A stretch of 64,000 nt of DNA. Source: Planctomycetota bacterium (GTDB lineage: Bacteria > Planctomycetota > Phycisphaerae > SM23-33). The DNA is taken from positions 1 through 64,000 of the forward strand of contig JAAAOJ010000021.1 in NCBI GenBank assembly GCA_009908915.1, written 5' to 3'. How positions within the stretch are numbered: position 1 is the stretch's first letter; each line of letters starts with the position of its first letter. This document shows positions 1-8,835 of the stretch, in pieces. Made by a program: the position numbers and the translations under genes. The notes under the pieces are model-generated. The model was given only the letters and a program-made list of their open reading frames with translations, was not told where the DNA came from and did no database searches.

Positions 1-1233
1 CTGCACCCGCCCGCGCAGCCGGCCGGAAAACTGCAGGTCCATCGTGAGCACCTTCGCGCCCGGCGAGAGCTTCAGCGGAAGCAGATCCGTGGCGTCGCGG
101 GCGACGTGCGGCGCCTTCTCGCAGATGCGAACGGACGCGGTCTCGAAGCGTTGCTTCTGTGCGGCGGCATCCGGCACGGCCTCTCCGTCCAGCAGCCCCA
201 GGCGGGCCTTCATCTCCAGCACGCGGCGGACGGACTCGTCGAGCTGCTGCTCGGGGTACTCACCGCTCTCGACGGCCTGTCGGACCCACTCGACGTCCCG
301 AACATCCGCCCGCAGGGCGATGTCGGCCCCGGCCTTCAGGCACGTGACGGCCCGCCGGCGCTTGGGCATGCGGGAGGCGTAGCCGATCATGTCGATCGCG
401 TCGGTGACGATTAGCCCGTCAAAGCCCAGCTCGCCGCGCAGCAGGTCCACCATCACCTTGCGGCTGGCGGTGGCCGGCGGTGGGCCGATGAAGCTCTTGC
501 CCGCGTCGTCGAAGGCCGGCAGCGCCAGATGGCCGACCATGATCGACATCACGCCCTCGTCGATGACCTCCCGGTAAACGTAGCCGTAGGTCTCCATCCA
601 CTGCTCGCAGGTCATCGAGTTGATCGGCACCATCACGTGGGCGTCGCGCTCATCCACGCCGTCGCCGGGGAAGTGCTTGGCGGCGCAGGCCATGTTGCCG
701 TCTTCCTGGCAGCCCCGGATGAACGCCCGCGCCATGCGGGCCACGTGCTTTGGATCCTCGCCGAAGCACCGCGTCAGGCACATCGGGTTGCGGCTGCGGT
801 CCAGGTCCACCACGGGCGAGTACGTCCAGTGGATGCCGAACGCCCGGCCTTCCATGCCGGTAGCCAGGCCCATCTCGTAGGCGAGCTGCTCGTCATTCGC
901 CGACCCCACCGCCATGGCCCAGGGAAAGGACGTGCTGGCGCCCTTGATCCCCGCGCCGGACTCGCAATCGCCGGCCAGAAGGATCGGAATCTCGTGGCGG
1001 ACGTTGTAGTCCTCGAACAGCGCCTTGATCTGGTTGGAGCCTTCCTGGTCTTTGCCGCCCCCGCCACCAAGGATGCTGCCGGGCTCGTACGTGTCGATCA
1101 GTTCGCCGACCTCGTCGATGGTCCGCTCGGCGAAGTGCAGGCCAATCACCTGCGCGACCTTCTGCTCGATGGTCATCGCGGCGATTGTCTCGGACATCCA
1201 CTTGCTTCTGTCGGGGCTGAGGGGCGTCAACAC
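1..1233 (-). CDS. Glycoside hydrolase family 3, beta-N-acetylhexosaminidase-like (C-terminus outside window)
   Basis: The first 411 codons are visible; the 3' end runs off the left edge. The start is taken as GTG at 1233, because GAGGAG lies nine bases upstream and an in-frame ATG at 1197 would drop the conserved lead-in to the TIM barrel. The translation has the GH3 N-terminal barrel: AMTIEQKVAQVIG near residue 20, the substrate-pocket motif AAKHFPGDG followed by DAHVMVP, and the nucleophile region GLIVTDAIDMIGY. These match the bacterial GH3 hexosaminidase (NagZ-like) branch more than the beta-glucosidase branch, although the sugar specificity cannot be read from sequence. Family role: hydrolysis of terminal beta-linked GlcNAc or glucosyl residues. 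No signal peptide is seen with this start. Confidence 0.88.
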   Translation of the reverse strand, partial: MLTPLSPDRSKWMSETIAAMTIEQKVAQVIGLHFAERTIDEVGELIDTYEPGSILGGGGGKDQEGSNQIKALFEDYNVRHEIPILLAGDCESGAGIKGASTSFPWAMAVGSANDEQLAYEMGLATGMEGRAFGIHWTYSPVVDLDRSRNPMCLTRCFGEDPKHVARMARAFIRGCQEDGNMACAAKHFPGDGVDERDAHVMVPINSMTCEQWMETYGYVYREVIDEGVMSIMVGHLALPAFDDAGKSFIGPPPATASRKVMVDLLRGELGFDGLIVTDAIDMIGYASRMPKRRRAVTCLKAGADIALRADVRDVEWVRQAVESGEYPEQQLDESVRRVLEMKARLGLLDGEAVPDAAAQKQRFETASVRICEKAPHVARDATDLLPLKLSPGAKVLTMDLQFSGRLRGRVQ

Positions 1234-1909
1234 GGGGGCATTCTCCTCGGTGTACACAGGCATGCCGCACGTCCGCCGCGGAGGACCTGCCAGTCGTCCT
1301 CCGCGCCGGAAACCGGACGGATTCTATCAGCGGCACGCACTGTCGTTGTAGTCCTAATACGGAATATGATAAGTTTTTGCGCGGTGTAGCACCCGCCCCG
1401 CCGCGTGTAACGAACGCATATACCATGAAGCAGCATGGTGGAGCCGTGCCGGCGGCATCCCTTCGGGAGTGCTCCACCATGCACGAGCTTCGTATGCTTG
1501 GCATGAACGGGCTGCTAAGACCGGACAATCCTGCGCCTCGTCGAGGCTCGGCTTATCGGCCGATCTCGCTGCTTGGGTTCCGGCTGCGCCTCCACCCGGG
1601 TCTACACGCCAGCGGCGCTTCGAGCCTCAGGCAGTGTCAACACGCTGGGCACCACGGCCGTCTGGGTCGTGCTGCCGGGGGCGTTTCACGGCTTTTTGAG
1701 ATCTCCGCCTCTGGGGAAGATGGCCCGCAGGGTTACAGGGGACTCTTCCAATAGCGGACGTACTATGGAAATGCCGCGCGGGTATTGACGATCGTATCGG
1801 CGAAATCGACGCCGATACACGGCCAATGTGACACTGCCGCGGGTTCATACTCCATCGTCCGCTTCCCCCCGTGCCCGTCGTAGCAGACAAGCCCGTCGCC
1901 GCGCAGGTC
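1234..1909. other. Intergenic region with palindromic repeat
   Basis: No gene is supported here. A copy of the two-hairpin palindromic repeat occupies about 1378-1525. The remainder (1526-1909) contains only out-of-frame shadows and no recognisable product. Confidence 0.6.
1378..1525 (+). repeat. Palindromic repeat family A, copy 1
   Basis: The segment opens with GCGCGGTGTAGCACCCGC, and contains a hairpin with 14-base arms (GCATGGTGGAGC... pairing with ...GCTCCACCATGC at about 1433-1486). It ends in a stretch reading GAACGGGCTGCTAAG. Its reverse complement aligns nearly base for base over about 150 bases with 25655-25808, and its left and right hairpins recur in shorter copies at 40732-40824 and 55157-55240. 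Confidence 0.85.
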
Positions 1910-2311
1910 TCAGACGAGGTCGGCGACGGTGGTGGTTTCGAGCTTGCGAGCGACGGCGTCGCGGATGTCGCGGAAAACGTCGAGGAGCTTGCGGTTCTGC
2001 TCGATGGGCGTGTGCTCGTGGAAGTGCCGGCTGACGGACTCGACCGGCGCGAGCGGCCCATCGAGCAGCCGGATGACATCGGCCAGCGAGATCTCGCCGG
2101 CGTCTTTGGCGAGATGGTATCCGCCCTCGGCCCCGCGGTAGCTGCGGACGTAGCCGCCGCGCTTGAGCATGTTGAGGATCTGGTCAAGGTACTTCTTGGG
2201 GATATGCTTGCGTTTGGAGATCTCGAGCGCGGCGACGGTGCGGACATCGTCGTGCTCGGCAAGATCGATCAGCGCCAGCAGCGCGTACTCGCTGCGTTTG
2301 GAAAGCCTCAT
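1910..2311 (-). CDS. Rrf2 family transcriptional regulator
   Basis: A 133-residue winged-helix regulator starting MRLSKRSEYALLALIDLA, the typical Rrf2 N-terminus. The recognition region contains IPKKYLDQILNMLKRGGYVRSYRGAEGGYHLA and the usual helix LADVIRLLDG follows. It has no cysteines, so it lacks the three-Cys Fe-S cluster ligands found in IscR or NsrR. The start ATG overlaps the stop codon of the upstream kinase in an ATGA arrangement (2308-2311), implying translational coupling. What it senses is unknown; the coupling suggests autoregulation of, or a link to, sugar metabolism (inference). Confidence 0.88.
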   Translation of the reverse strand: MRLSKRSEYALLALIDLAEHDDVRTVAALEISKRKHIPKKYLDQILNMLKRGGYVRSYRGAEGGYHLAKDAGEISLADVIRLLDGPLAPVESVSRHFHEHTPIEQNRKLLDVFRDIRDAVARKLETTTVADLV

Positions 2312-3405
2312 TCCGGCACTCCAGCGGCCTGGCGGGGTGCGGCGGGGATCGTCAGTGGGAAGCATTGCATCGTGGGGAACCGCTCGGCGATGCGGCCGAT
2401 CGCGGCGTCGCGGTCGTCGGGGCTCCGCGCGACGAACTGGGCCGTCCCGTCGCCCTGGCTGCCGACGCCCTTGCCGCCGAAAACGTGGGAGGCGAGAGCG
2501 TCAAAGCCAAGCAGTTCGTGCAGCAGCGGGCTGGCCAGCTCGCCCGGGCAATGCGGTGCCACCTTCTCGTCAAAAATCGCCTGGGCTTCGGTCATCAGAA
2601 GCCCCAGCGTCTCGGCCTGGCCGCGTTCGATGGCCTGGTAGGCCTGGCGAACGACACGTTCGTTGTCGGCGCCGAGCGCCTGCTGCAGAGCGCGGCTCCG
2701 CGGCAGCGCGGCATTGAGGTCCTCCAGGATACGGACGGTGTCCTTCCGACCGGCAAGGTCGACGATGAACATCTCGATGTCGCCGCCGGGGAAGACCGGT
2801 TCGATCCGAATGTCGGCGGACTTCTGGAACGTCAGCAGGACCGGCGTCTTGCCATAAATGCACGCCTGGTCCATCCGGCCACACTGGCTACCGGTGAGCC
2901 GCTCGCCGAGGTAGGCGGCTTCCATCAACTCGTGGGGGAACAGGCCGAGGCGATAAACGGCATTGAACGCGCGGGCGACGAGGATGCAAACAGCCGCCGA
3001 ACTTGACACGCCCTTGCCGAGCGGAAGATCCATCTCGCCGATGTGCAGTTCCACGCCTCCGGTCACGCCGTGACGGTCCAGCATCTGGTAGGCCGTCCCG
3101 GCGCAGTGGCGGAAGAATTCGAGGTCGTCCTTGGCGGCGGCCTTCAGCGATTCGCCGTCCCACGTGCAGGTGACCTGCCGACTTCGTCCGGTGGGCCGGC
3201 CGTCGGCGTCGGGGACGAGCGTCTGGATGACGAGGTCGTCGCACGGCCGGGCCGTCGCGCGCAGTCCCTGATCCGTGCCGATGACCACGCAGTGCCCGGC
3301 ATGGAGTCCGAAATCGGCTGCCCAGTCGGTGTGTTCGCCGAAGAGGCAGACCCGGCCGGAGACAAAAAGTTCGGCTGCAGCGCCACCCGTGTTTATGTCT
3401 GACAT
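2308..3405 (-). CDS. GHMP-family sugar kinase, galactokinase-like
   Basis: The 365-residue protein carries the three GHMP signatures: the N-terminal sugar-binding GRVCLFGEHTDW, the phosphate-binding PLGKGVSSSAAVCILVA near residue 130, and the C-terminal glycine-rich GGKGVGSQGDGTAQF near residue 310. The GEHTDW form is that of galactokinases and relatives, so ATP-dependent phosphorylation of galactose or a related sugar at C1 is likely. ATG at 3405 is chosen because GAGGAC lies five bases upstream; an in-frame ATG at 3450 would add 15 weakly conserved residues. The gene ends inside the start codon of the Rrf2 gene. Other substrates (arabinose, glucuronate, heptose) are possible in this family. 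Confidence 0.85.
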   Translation of the reverse strand: MSDINTGGAAAELFVSGRVCLFGEHTDWAADFGLHAGHCVVIGTDQGLRATARPCDDLVIQTLVPDADGRPTGRSRQVTCTWDGESLKAAAKDDLEFFRHCAGTAYQMLDRHGVTGGVELHIGEMDLPLGKGVSSSAAVCILVARAFNAVYRLGLFPHELMEAAYLGERLTGSQCGRMDQACIYGKTPVLLTFQKSADIRIEPVFPGGDIEMFIVDLAGRKDTVRILEDLNAALPRSRALQQALGADNERVVRQAYQAIERGQAETLGLLMTEAQAIFDEKVAPHCPGELASPLLHELLGFDALASHVFGGKGVGSQGDGTAQFVARSPDDRDAAIGRIAERFPTMQCFPLTIPAAPRQAAGVPE

Positions 3406-3521
3406 CGTCCTCAGAATGTAGCGGGTTCGCTCCGATATAGCAATGGTCACCGATGGTCCGGACGGGCGGCCGCCGTCTCGGGCCTGTTTTGTACCCCGTC
3501 GGCCGGTTGCGAGAAGGAAAC

Positions 3522-4727
3522 ATGGAGATTTTCGTCGCTCGAAGACCCGTATTTGACGCCAGCAAGGACGTTACCGCCTACGAACTGCCCTACCGCCCGT
3601 ACAGCGGCGAGAGTGACAACGGGCACATCGACGCCGAGAGCTTCCAGAGCTTCATCGACTACGGCAACGTCGCCCAGCTGGCCGACCGCAAAATCGGCTG
3701 CGTCCTGCTGGACCCCAACACACTGCCCATGCCCATGCCGGAACTCGCGCCGTCGCAGCACGTGTGGCTGGGCATCTCACCGGACCTGCAGGCCGACGAT
3801 GCCACGGTCGCCCGTTGCCAGGAACTCCGCAGCGGCGGCTATACGCTGATGCTCAAGCACTTCTCGCCCGACCACAGGGACAGCCCCCTGCTGGACCTCG
3901 TGGACATCGTCCGCGTGAACCTTCGCGAGTTCACCGCCCAACAGCACGACGTGCTCTGCGGCGCGCTGAAGGAGGCCGGCATCACGCCACTGTCGATGAA
4001 TGTCCAGACGCCCGAGGAGGCCGACCGCGCCCTGCAGTGCGGCTACACCTATCTCCAGGGCGACTTCTTCACCAAACCTAACACCGCCGGGACCGGCGAG
4101 GCGAAGATGTCGGCCGGCAAGCTCAACTGCCTGCTGGTGCTCAAGGAAATCAATCGCAGCGAACTGGACTACCGCCGGATTGAGCAGCTCATCAAGCAGG
4201 ACGTCGAGATGACCTACCAGCTGCTGCAGTTCGTCAACTCGCCACGATTCAACATCAAGCACGAGATCGACTCGGTCAAGCGAGCGCTGGTCATGCTCGG
4301 GCCGGTCAACGTCCGCAAGTGGTTGAGCATATTCATGCTGCGGTACACCGGCGCCGAGAAACCCAACGAACTGATCCACCGCTCGCTGAGCCGGGCCAGC
4401 ACCGCCGAGCACCTCGCGCCGCTGTGCAACCTCGCCAAGCGTGCGCCGGAGATGTTCCTCATGGGTATGTTCAGTCTCATCGACGCCCTGGCCGATGCGC
4501 CCATGGGCGAGGCACTCACCGAGTTGCCGATCAGCGAAGAGGTACGCTCCACCCTCATGGAGACCGGGCCGTACACGCCACTCTACCGGACGCTCCTGAC
4601 GTACGAAGACGGCGACTGGGACGGCTTCCTGGCAACCTGCAACGAGCAGAACATCGACCCACCCGCCGCCGCCGCGGCCATGCGGCAGGGCCTGCGCTGG
4701 GCCACCCAGATCCTCAGCAAGCTGTAG
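3522..4727 (+). CDS. HDOD domain signalling protein with degenerate EAL-like N-terminus
   Basis: 401 residues, preceded by AGAAGGAA. The first 200 residues start MEIFVARRPVFDASKDVTAYELPYR, the hallmark of YuxH-type proteins in which an EAL-like domain precedes HDOD; the EAL catalytic glutamates and metal ligands are not evident, so cyclic-di-GMP hydrolysis is not expected. The HDOD domain spans about 205-390 (EQLIKQDVEMTYQLLQFVNSPRF, VKRALVMLGPVNVRKWLSIF). HDOD proteins are non-enzymatic HD-domain relatives that act in signalling, motility or DNA-damage responses. The gene is divergent from the kinase gene with a spacing of about 115 bases that must hold both promoters. Confidence 0.9.
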   Translation: MEIFVARRPVFDASKDVTAYELPYRPYSGESDNGHIDAESFQSFIDYGNVAQLADRKIGCVLLDPNTLPMPMPELAPSQHVWLGISPDLQADDATVARCQELRSGGYTLMLKHFSPDHRDSPLLDLVDIVRVNLREFTAQQHDVLCGALKEAGITPLSMNVQTPEEADRALQCGYTYLQGDFFTKPNTAGTGEAKMSAGKLNCLLVLKEINRSELDYRRIEQLIKQDVEMTYQLLQFVNSPRFNIKHEIDSVKRALVMLGPVNVRKWLSIFMLRYTGAEKPNELIHRSLSRASTAEHLAPLCNLAKRAPEMFLMGMFSLIDALADAPMGEALTELPISEEVRSTLMETGPYTPLYRTLLTYEDGDWDGFLATCNEQNIDPPAAAAAMRQGLRWATQILSKL

Positions 4728-4825
4728 AGACGGGCGCCTCGTCGACCGGGGGATGCAGCATGCAGCCACAGACCGACTGGCAGGCAGGTGACATAGATTG
4801 CTCGGCCCTGCATGGTGACGCCGAA

Positions 4826-5701
4826 TCAACGCTTCTTGTCGGCCCACTTCTGGCGACGCCGCTGGTAGGACGGCTCCATGTCATCGGCATCGACATTGCC
4901 CTCCGGGGCCTCGCCGTGAACGACGATCTGCTCGACGCCGAGGGCCTTGCCCGTTCGCTCGTCGATCTTTGCCAGCAGCATGTAACTGCGCGGATCGTCG
5001 ACAGCCACGTCGAACCGCTGGGGCATGCCGGTGGTCATGAACCGCAGCACGCGGTCCTTCCGCCGGCCGAGAATCGAATCGTACGGCCCCGTCATCCCGA
5101 GGTCGCTGATGAAGGCCGTGCCCCCGTCCAGCACCTCGTAGTCGGCGGTCGGCACGTGCGTGTGCGTGCCGAAGACCACGCTCGCCCGCCCATTGCAGTG
5201 CCAGCCCATCGCCACCTTCTCGCTGGTGGTCTCGGCGTGCATCTCCACGACGCGAACCGCAACGTCCTGGTCGCTCATCTCCTCGAACACCTCGTCCACG
5301 CACGTCCAGGGCGAGTTGTGGTTGGCCATGTTCATCTGCCCGCAAACGATGACCACGCCGACCTTGTGCTCGTCGGATTTGGTCGGCACGACCGTCCAGC
5401 CGCTGCCGGCCGCCTCGGGCGGAAGGTTCGCCGGGCGGATCAGTCGGTCCGACTCCTTCATCTGCTGGACGATCTCGCCCTTGCGGAAGCAGTGGTCGCC
5501 GAGGGTAACGACGTCGACGCCGTAGTTCAGCAGCTTCGAGAAGATCTGCGGCGTCAGGCCGCTGCCTCCCGCCGCGTTCTCGGCGTTACAGACCACCAGG
5601 TCCACACTCAGCTCGGAGATCATGCGAGGCAGGTGATCGGCCAGCAGGTTTCGGCCCGCCTTGCCGACGACGTCCCCTATGCACAGGATGTTTAGTGCCA
5701 T
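4826..5701 (-). CDS. YmdB/TIGR00282-family metallophosphoesterase
   Basis: A 291-residue protein of the TIGR00282 calcineurin-like family, represented by B. subtilis YmdB, a 2',3'-cyclic nucleotide phosphodiesterase affecting biofilm and sporulation decisions. Metal-site motifs in order: GDVVGKAG (Asp9 region), NAENAAGG (Glu-Asn), GDHCFRKGEI, HAETTSEK, and GTHTHVPTAD. The third motif is normally Gly-Asn-His; here it is Gly-Asp-His, changing a bridging metal ligand. Start ATG 5701 is preceded by GGAAAG. It is followed at distance by the convergent HDOD gene. A cytoplasmic enzyme is expected. Confidence 0.9.
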   Translation of the reverse strand: MALNILCIGDVVGKAGRNLLADHLPRMISELSVDLVVCNAENAAGGSGLTPQIFSKLLNYGVDVVTLGDHCFRKGEIVQQMKESDRLIRPANLPPEAAGSGWTVVPTKSDEHKVGVVIVCGQMNMANHNSPWTCVDEVFEEMSDQDVAVRVVEMHAETTSEKVAMGWHCNGRASVVFGTHTHVPTADYEVLDGGTAFISDLGMTGPYDSILGRRKDRVLRFMTTGMPQRFDVAVDDPRSYMLLAKIDERTGKALGVEQIVVHGEAPEGNVDADDMEPSYQRRRQKWADKKR

Positions 5702-6219
5702 GATGTCACGCTTTCCAGGGCCATGTGCCCGCCGCATTATAGTCCCCCGCCCCACCTCGTACCAGCATGACATTGCACGCCGGCCATGGTGGGGGAGGTT
5801 CTCCTGAATCCCGCCAGGGATAATCTTCAGCAGACCCCGTGGCGTCAGTCCGCTTAGAAAGCTATCGCTGCGGCGGCCGGGCCTTGCGCGTGCGGGACAT
5901 CGTCCCGAGAACTCAGCCGAACGGGTGCGTAACAAGTGACGCGCCCTACCACTGAAGAAAATTCGATTCCACCCGGGTCGGGCTTCGGCCGTGAACTCGA
6001 TTCGGCCCGAGCTCATGGTCGAGGGCAGCCGAACGGGTCAGGGGCTTGGGGGGGTAAGGGCCGGCGAACCGGCCGCGGGTCGAGCCGTTCGGATCACGGT
6101 CTCTCGCCGAACCGGCTCTCGGCGATGAGGCGTTTTGTCTGGGTCCACGCCCGTTTTCCGAGTTCACGGTAGCTGTCGCGCCCCCCGGTGGACGGCAACA
6201 TTCGCTACGCTCAGGTTGT
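5702..6219. other. Intergenic region with repeat B copy
   Basis: No gene is supported. A copy of repeat family B lies at about 5797-5912. A GTGCGTAACAAG sequence at 5925-5936 shares its first nine bases with the palindrome at 57284-57303. The rest is GC-rich sequence without recognised features. Confidence 0.55.
5797..5912 (+). repeat. Repeat family B, copy 1
   Basis: Two blocks are shared with 38104-38300: CCTGAATCCCGCCAGGGAT followed by TTCAG and GGCGTCAG, then a block reading GAAGCTATCGCTGC plus GGCCGGGCC, GGGACATCGTCCCGAGAACTC. The second block also recurs at 25484-25550. No transposase is encoded. Confidence 0.7.
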
Positions 6220-8523
6220 TCATTGCTTGGCGTCCGTCGCCAGGCGATGCAGAAGCAGCACCGCACCGCGTCTTTCGATGCTTCGGCGTTGTGTGGCGGC
6301 AACCGCCGCTTCGGCGTGACGGCGACAGCCGTCCATATCGCCTTGAGCGAGGTCATGCAACGCCAGGTAGTAGTGCGCTTCGCACACCCACTTGTCCCTC
6401 TCGCCTGCTTCGGCGACGACGTGCTCGGCGTCCACGTCACCCAATGCTGCGGCGATGAGTGTGGCCGTCCACTTCTCGGCCGGGCGTCTGCGTTCGTCCC
6501 GTCGCCCGTCGTCGAACGCGAGCAAGGTCGCCTTGGCCTGCTCGGCGGTCCCGGCACGAACCCCGGTCGCCCATCGATGCAAAGCTACATAATCACGCCA
6601 CTGACGCTTCGCGCCCGTTTGCTTCTGGAGCACTGTATCGTAGAGGTCGAGGGCGGCGTCGTAATCGCGGGCGTCGGCACATATGCCGGCGGCCTCCCAG
6701 AGGAACTGCCAGTATACGCGGGCATCCAGATCCTGAGTGCGGACCCAGGCCGCGTGAGGCGTCTTCACGAGGCGCGCCGCCGCGTCAAACTCATGCCGAT
6801 ACAAGTGCACCTGGGCCTGCGCGAGCACGGATTTGCGCTGAGTCTCCGAAAAGCGCCCGCCTTTACCCACGGTCAGCATCGTCAATGATCGCCGGGCATC
6901 CCTGAGTGCGGCGTCCAGATCACCGTCGACGCAGGCCAGGTGAGCGCGTATGCGCAAGGGCAGATGCCAGCGGGTATCGGCCGGATGGCAGGTCGCCAGC
7001 ATACGCACGGCCTTCTCATATATGCCGCGACATTCATCGATCTGCCCACGTCGCCAGGCCGTCTCGAAGTGTTTGGCCAGTTGAGCCAGCTGGGTATTCA
7101 GATGTCGCTCAGGCTTCGGTTTCAGCGATGCAGTGGATGCGCTGATTATGGTGGTGTTCGGTATGGCCTGTAGTCCAACCTCCGCGCGCCGTGGGAGTAG
7201 CTGTTTCTCAAATGCGAACCACATTACGTAAGTCCGCCCGCAGCCCAGGGCCTCACGTTGTAGCCGTTCCGTGCAGTGCCAGTGGACAGTCTCGTCCCAC
7301 ATCGAGCCCGAGCTGTCGCGGGACCTACTTCCCATCGTGCCGGTGGCCGGCTCGATCCACCACCGGGCCCCCCCGCCCACGGCCATGGTGAAGTCCCAGA
7401 AAAGATGGCGGGGACGGTCATCGGGCATGCGAAAGCGGAAAGCGTTCCATCGTGCCCCGTCAGCGTCCATGAGCAGATACGACCGAGGCGTCTGACCGCC
7501 GACGGTGCCTATGGGCAGCTCAGGCAGGTCCGGAGCAACCAGTTGGATGAGCGGCCGGAAGCGCCTCTGACCGCGCTCACCGCGTGCCGCCTCGATGCGG
7601 GCGCTCATCGCGCTGATGTCGGTATAGCCGGGGGCGTAGACGAAAAACTTGATGTCCGGCGCCTCTTCCGCCAGCCAGCGCTCGATGTCCGCCCGTTCGA
7701 GCGGCCATTGCGCAAAGCCCCGCAGCTCCGCCAGCGCGATCCTGCCCGCATCATCGTTGGGCCCGGCGACGAGATCGGCGAACGCCGCAATCGCGCGCCG
7801 GTCATATCGCCTCGCGAGGCCTTGTGCCGTCGCAAGCCGCACCCACCGCGATGGGTCCTTCAGAGAAGCGTAACACGCCGCCAGACGATTTCGATCAACG
7901 ACCATCGCCCGAGCGTACGCGGCGACGGCACGAACGGATGCACGCGGGCTCTTCATCGCCTCATCGAGCTGCTCGAGATCCGATGTGTCCGCGACCGCTG
8001 CAAGCGATCGCTGCAACGCCAGGCGCGTCAACTCCGAGTGACATGCCGGCGCGATCGACACCAACGTATCCACAGGCTCGTCGATGCCGATCGCGCACGC
8101 GACGCGGATCGCCGCATACAGCGGCAGGTCTGAGATTGGATCGAACGACTCAAGGATGCGATTCGCCCGGCAGCGAATCTCCCAATCCTGTGAGTTGGCC
8201 CGAGCGTCGGCCAGAGCGGCGCGCGCCGGCTCGCCGACGTCCTGAAGCTTTTCCGCGGCCGCCGAGCGCGCGGCATACTGGTCGGCACCAAGTTGTGCGA
8301 TCAGCGTCGCGATGGCCTGAGCGTCCACGTCAGGTGCGGCGCGTGTGAGCAGATACGCACGCAGCCCCTGTGGTGAAGTGTCCACGCCATGCGAGCGCAA
8401 TAACTCCAAGCGAGGCTTCTGCAGTCGCATGGCGTCGTTTGGCTCGCCGTGTGTGACACCGCAGGTCAAGCTCAGCACCAATGCGGCCAGGCAGCATGAT
8501 CCGGTTCGAAATGAAAATCGCAT
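6220..8523 (-). CDS. Secreted HEAT/TPR repeat protein of unknown function
   Basis: 767 residues with a Sec signal peptide (MRFSFRTGSCCLAALVLSLTCGVTHG). Residues about 75-310 are helical repeats with HEAT-like periodicity (AARSAAAEKLQDVGEPARAAL, SRWVRLATAQGLARRYDRRAI). A middle segment (about 330-470) is rich in Trp and Gly and may be a globular beta domain (WDFTMAVGGGARWWIEPATG). The C-terminal 260 residues are TPR-like helices (DYDAALDLYDTVLQKQTG, ALHDLAQGDMDGCRRHAEAA). A periplasmic or surface scaffold role is inferred. It lies alone, downstream of nothing co-oriented within 300 bases, so it is probably monocistronic. Confidence 0.75.
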   Translation of the reverse strand: MRFSFRTGSCCLAALVLSLTCGVTHGEPNDAMRLQKPRLELLRSHGVDTSPQGLRAYLLTRAAPDVDAQAIATLIAQLGADQYAARSAAAEKLQDVGEPARAALADARANSQDWEIRCRANRILESFDPISDLPLYAAIRVACAIGIDEPVDTLVSIAPACHSELTRLALQRSLAAVADTSDLEQLDEAMKSPRASVRAVAAYARAMVVDRNRLAACYASLKDPSRWVRLATAQGLARRYDRRAIAAFADLVAGPNDDAGRIALAELRGFAQWPLERADIERWLAEEAPDIKFFVYAPGYTDISAMSARIEAARGERGQRRFRPLIQLVAPDLPELPIGTVGGQTPRSYLLMDADGARWNAFRFRMPDDRPRHLFWDFTMAVGGGARWWIEPATGTMGSRSRDSSGSMWDETVHWHCTERLQREALGCGRTYVMWFAFEKQLLPRRAEVGLQAIPNTTIISASTASLKPKPERHLNTQLAQLAKHFETAWRRGQIDECRGIYEKAVRMLATCHPADTRWHLPLRIRAHLACVDGDLDAALRDARRSLTMLTVGKGGRFSETQRKSVLAQAQVHLYRHEFDAAARLVKTPHAAWVRTQDLDARVYWQFLWEAAGICADARDYDAALDLYDTVLQKQTGAKRQWRDYVALHRWATGVRAGTAEQAKATLLAFDDGRRDERRRPAEKWTATLIAAALGDVDAEHVVAEAGERDKWVCEAHYYLALHDLAQGDMDGCRRHAEAAVAATQRRSIERRGAVLLLHRLATDAKQ

Positions 8524-8835
8524 CCGCGACCTCCCTCGGTGACGTAGAACAACGCCGGCACGTTGCAGCGATGGTCAAGGCGACATCGCGACGACCATGT
8601 TAACTGCTCAGAACATTTAATTCCACTGGCTGCTGTCGCGCCGGCGGCGGGACAGGTTCGGGGGTGTGGGGTTAGCAGTCCATTTGCAAATACGTCGCGC
8701 CGGCGAGGAGAAGGCCGGCAAGGAACAAAACCGCAGACGTCTCCAGGCGATACGTCGAAGTTTTGTGACGCAGCCAACCGACGCCGCAGCCAGACAACAA
8801 CGACAGGTCAATCGTGAACTGCTCGAAACGGGCTG
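8524..8835. other. Intergenic region; possible small membrane peptide downstream of the efflux operon
   Basis: On the minus strand an open frame ends at 8672 and includes one hydrophobic segment (TSAVLFLAGLLLAGATYLQMDC). It has no ATG start after the CusA stop and would need TTG, with no convincing ribosome site. It could be a short membrane gene at the end of the operon or a remnant. Nothing else is recognised. Confidence 0.3.
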
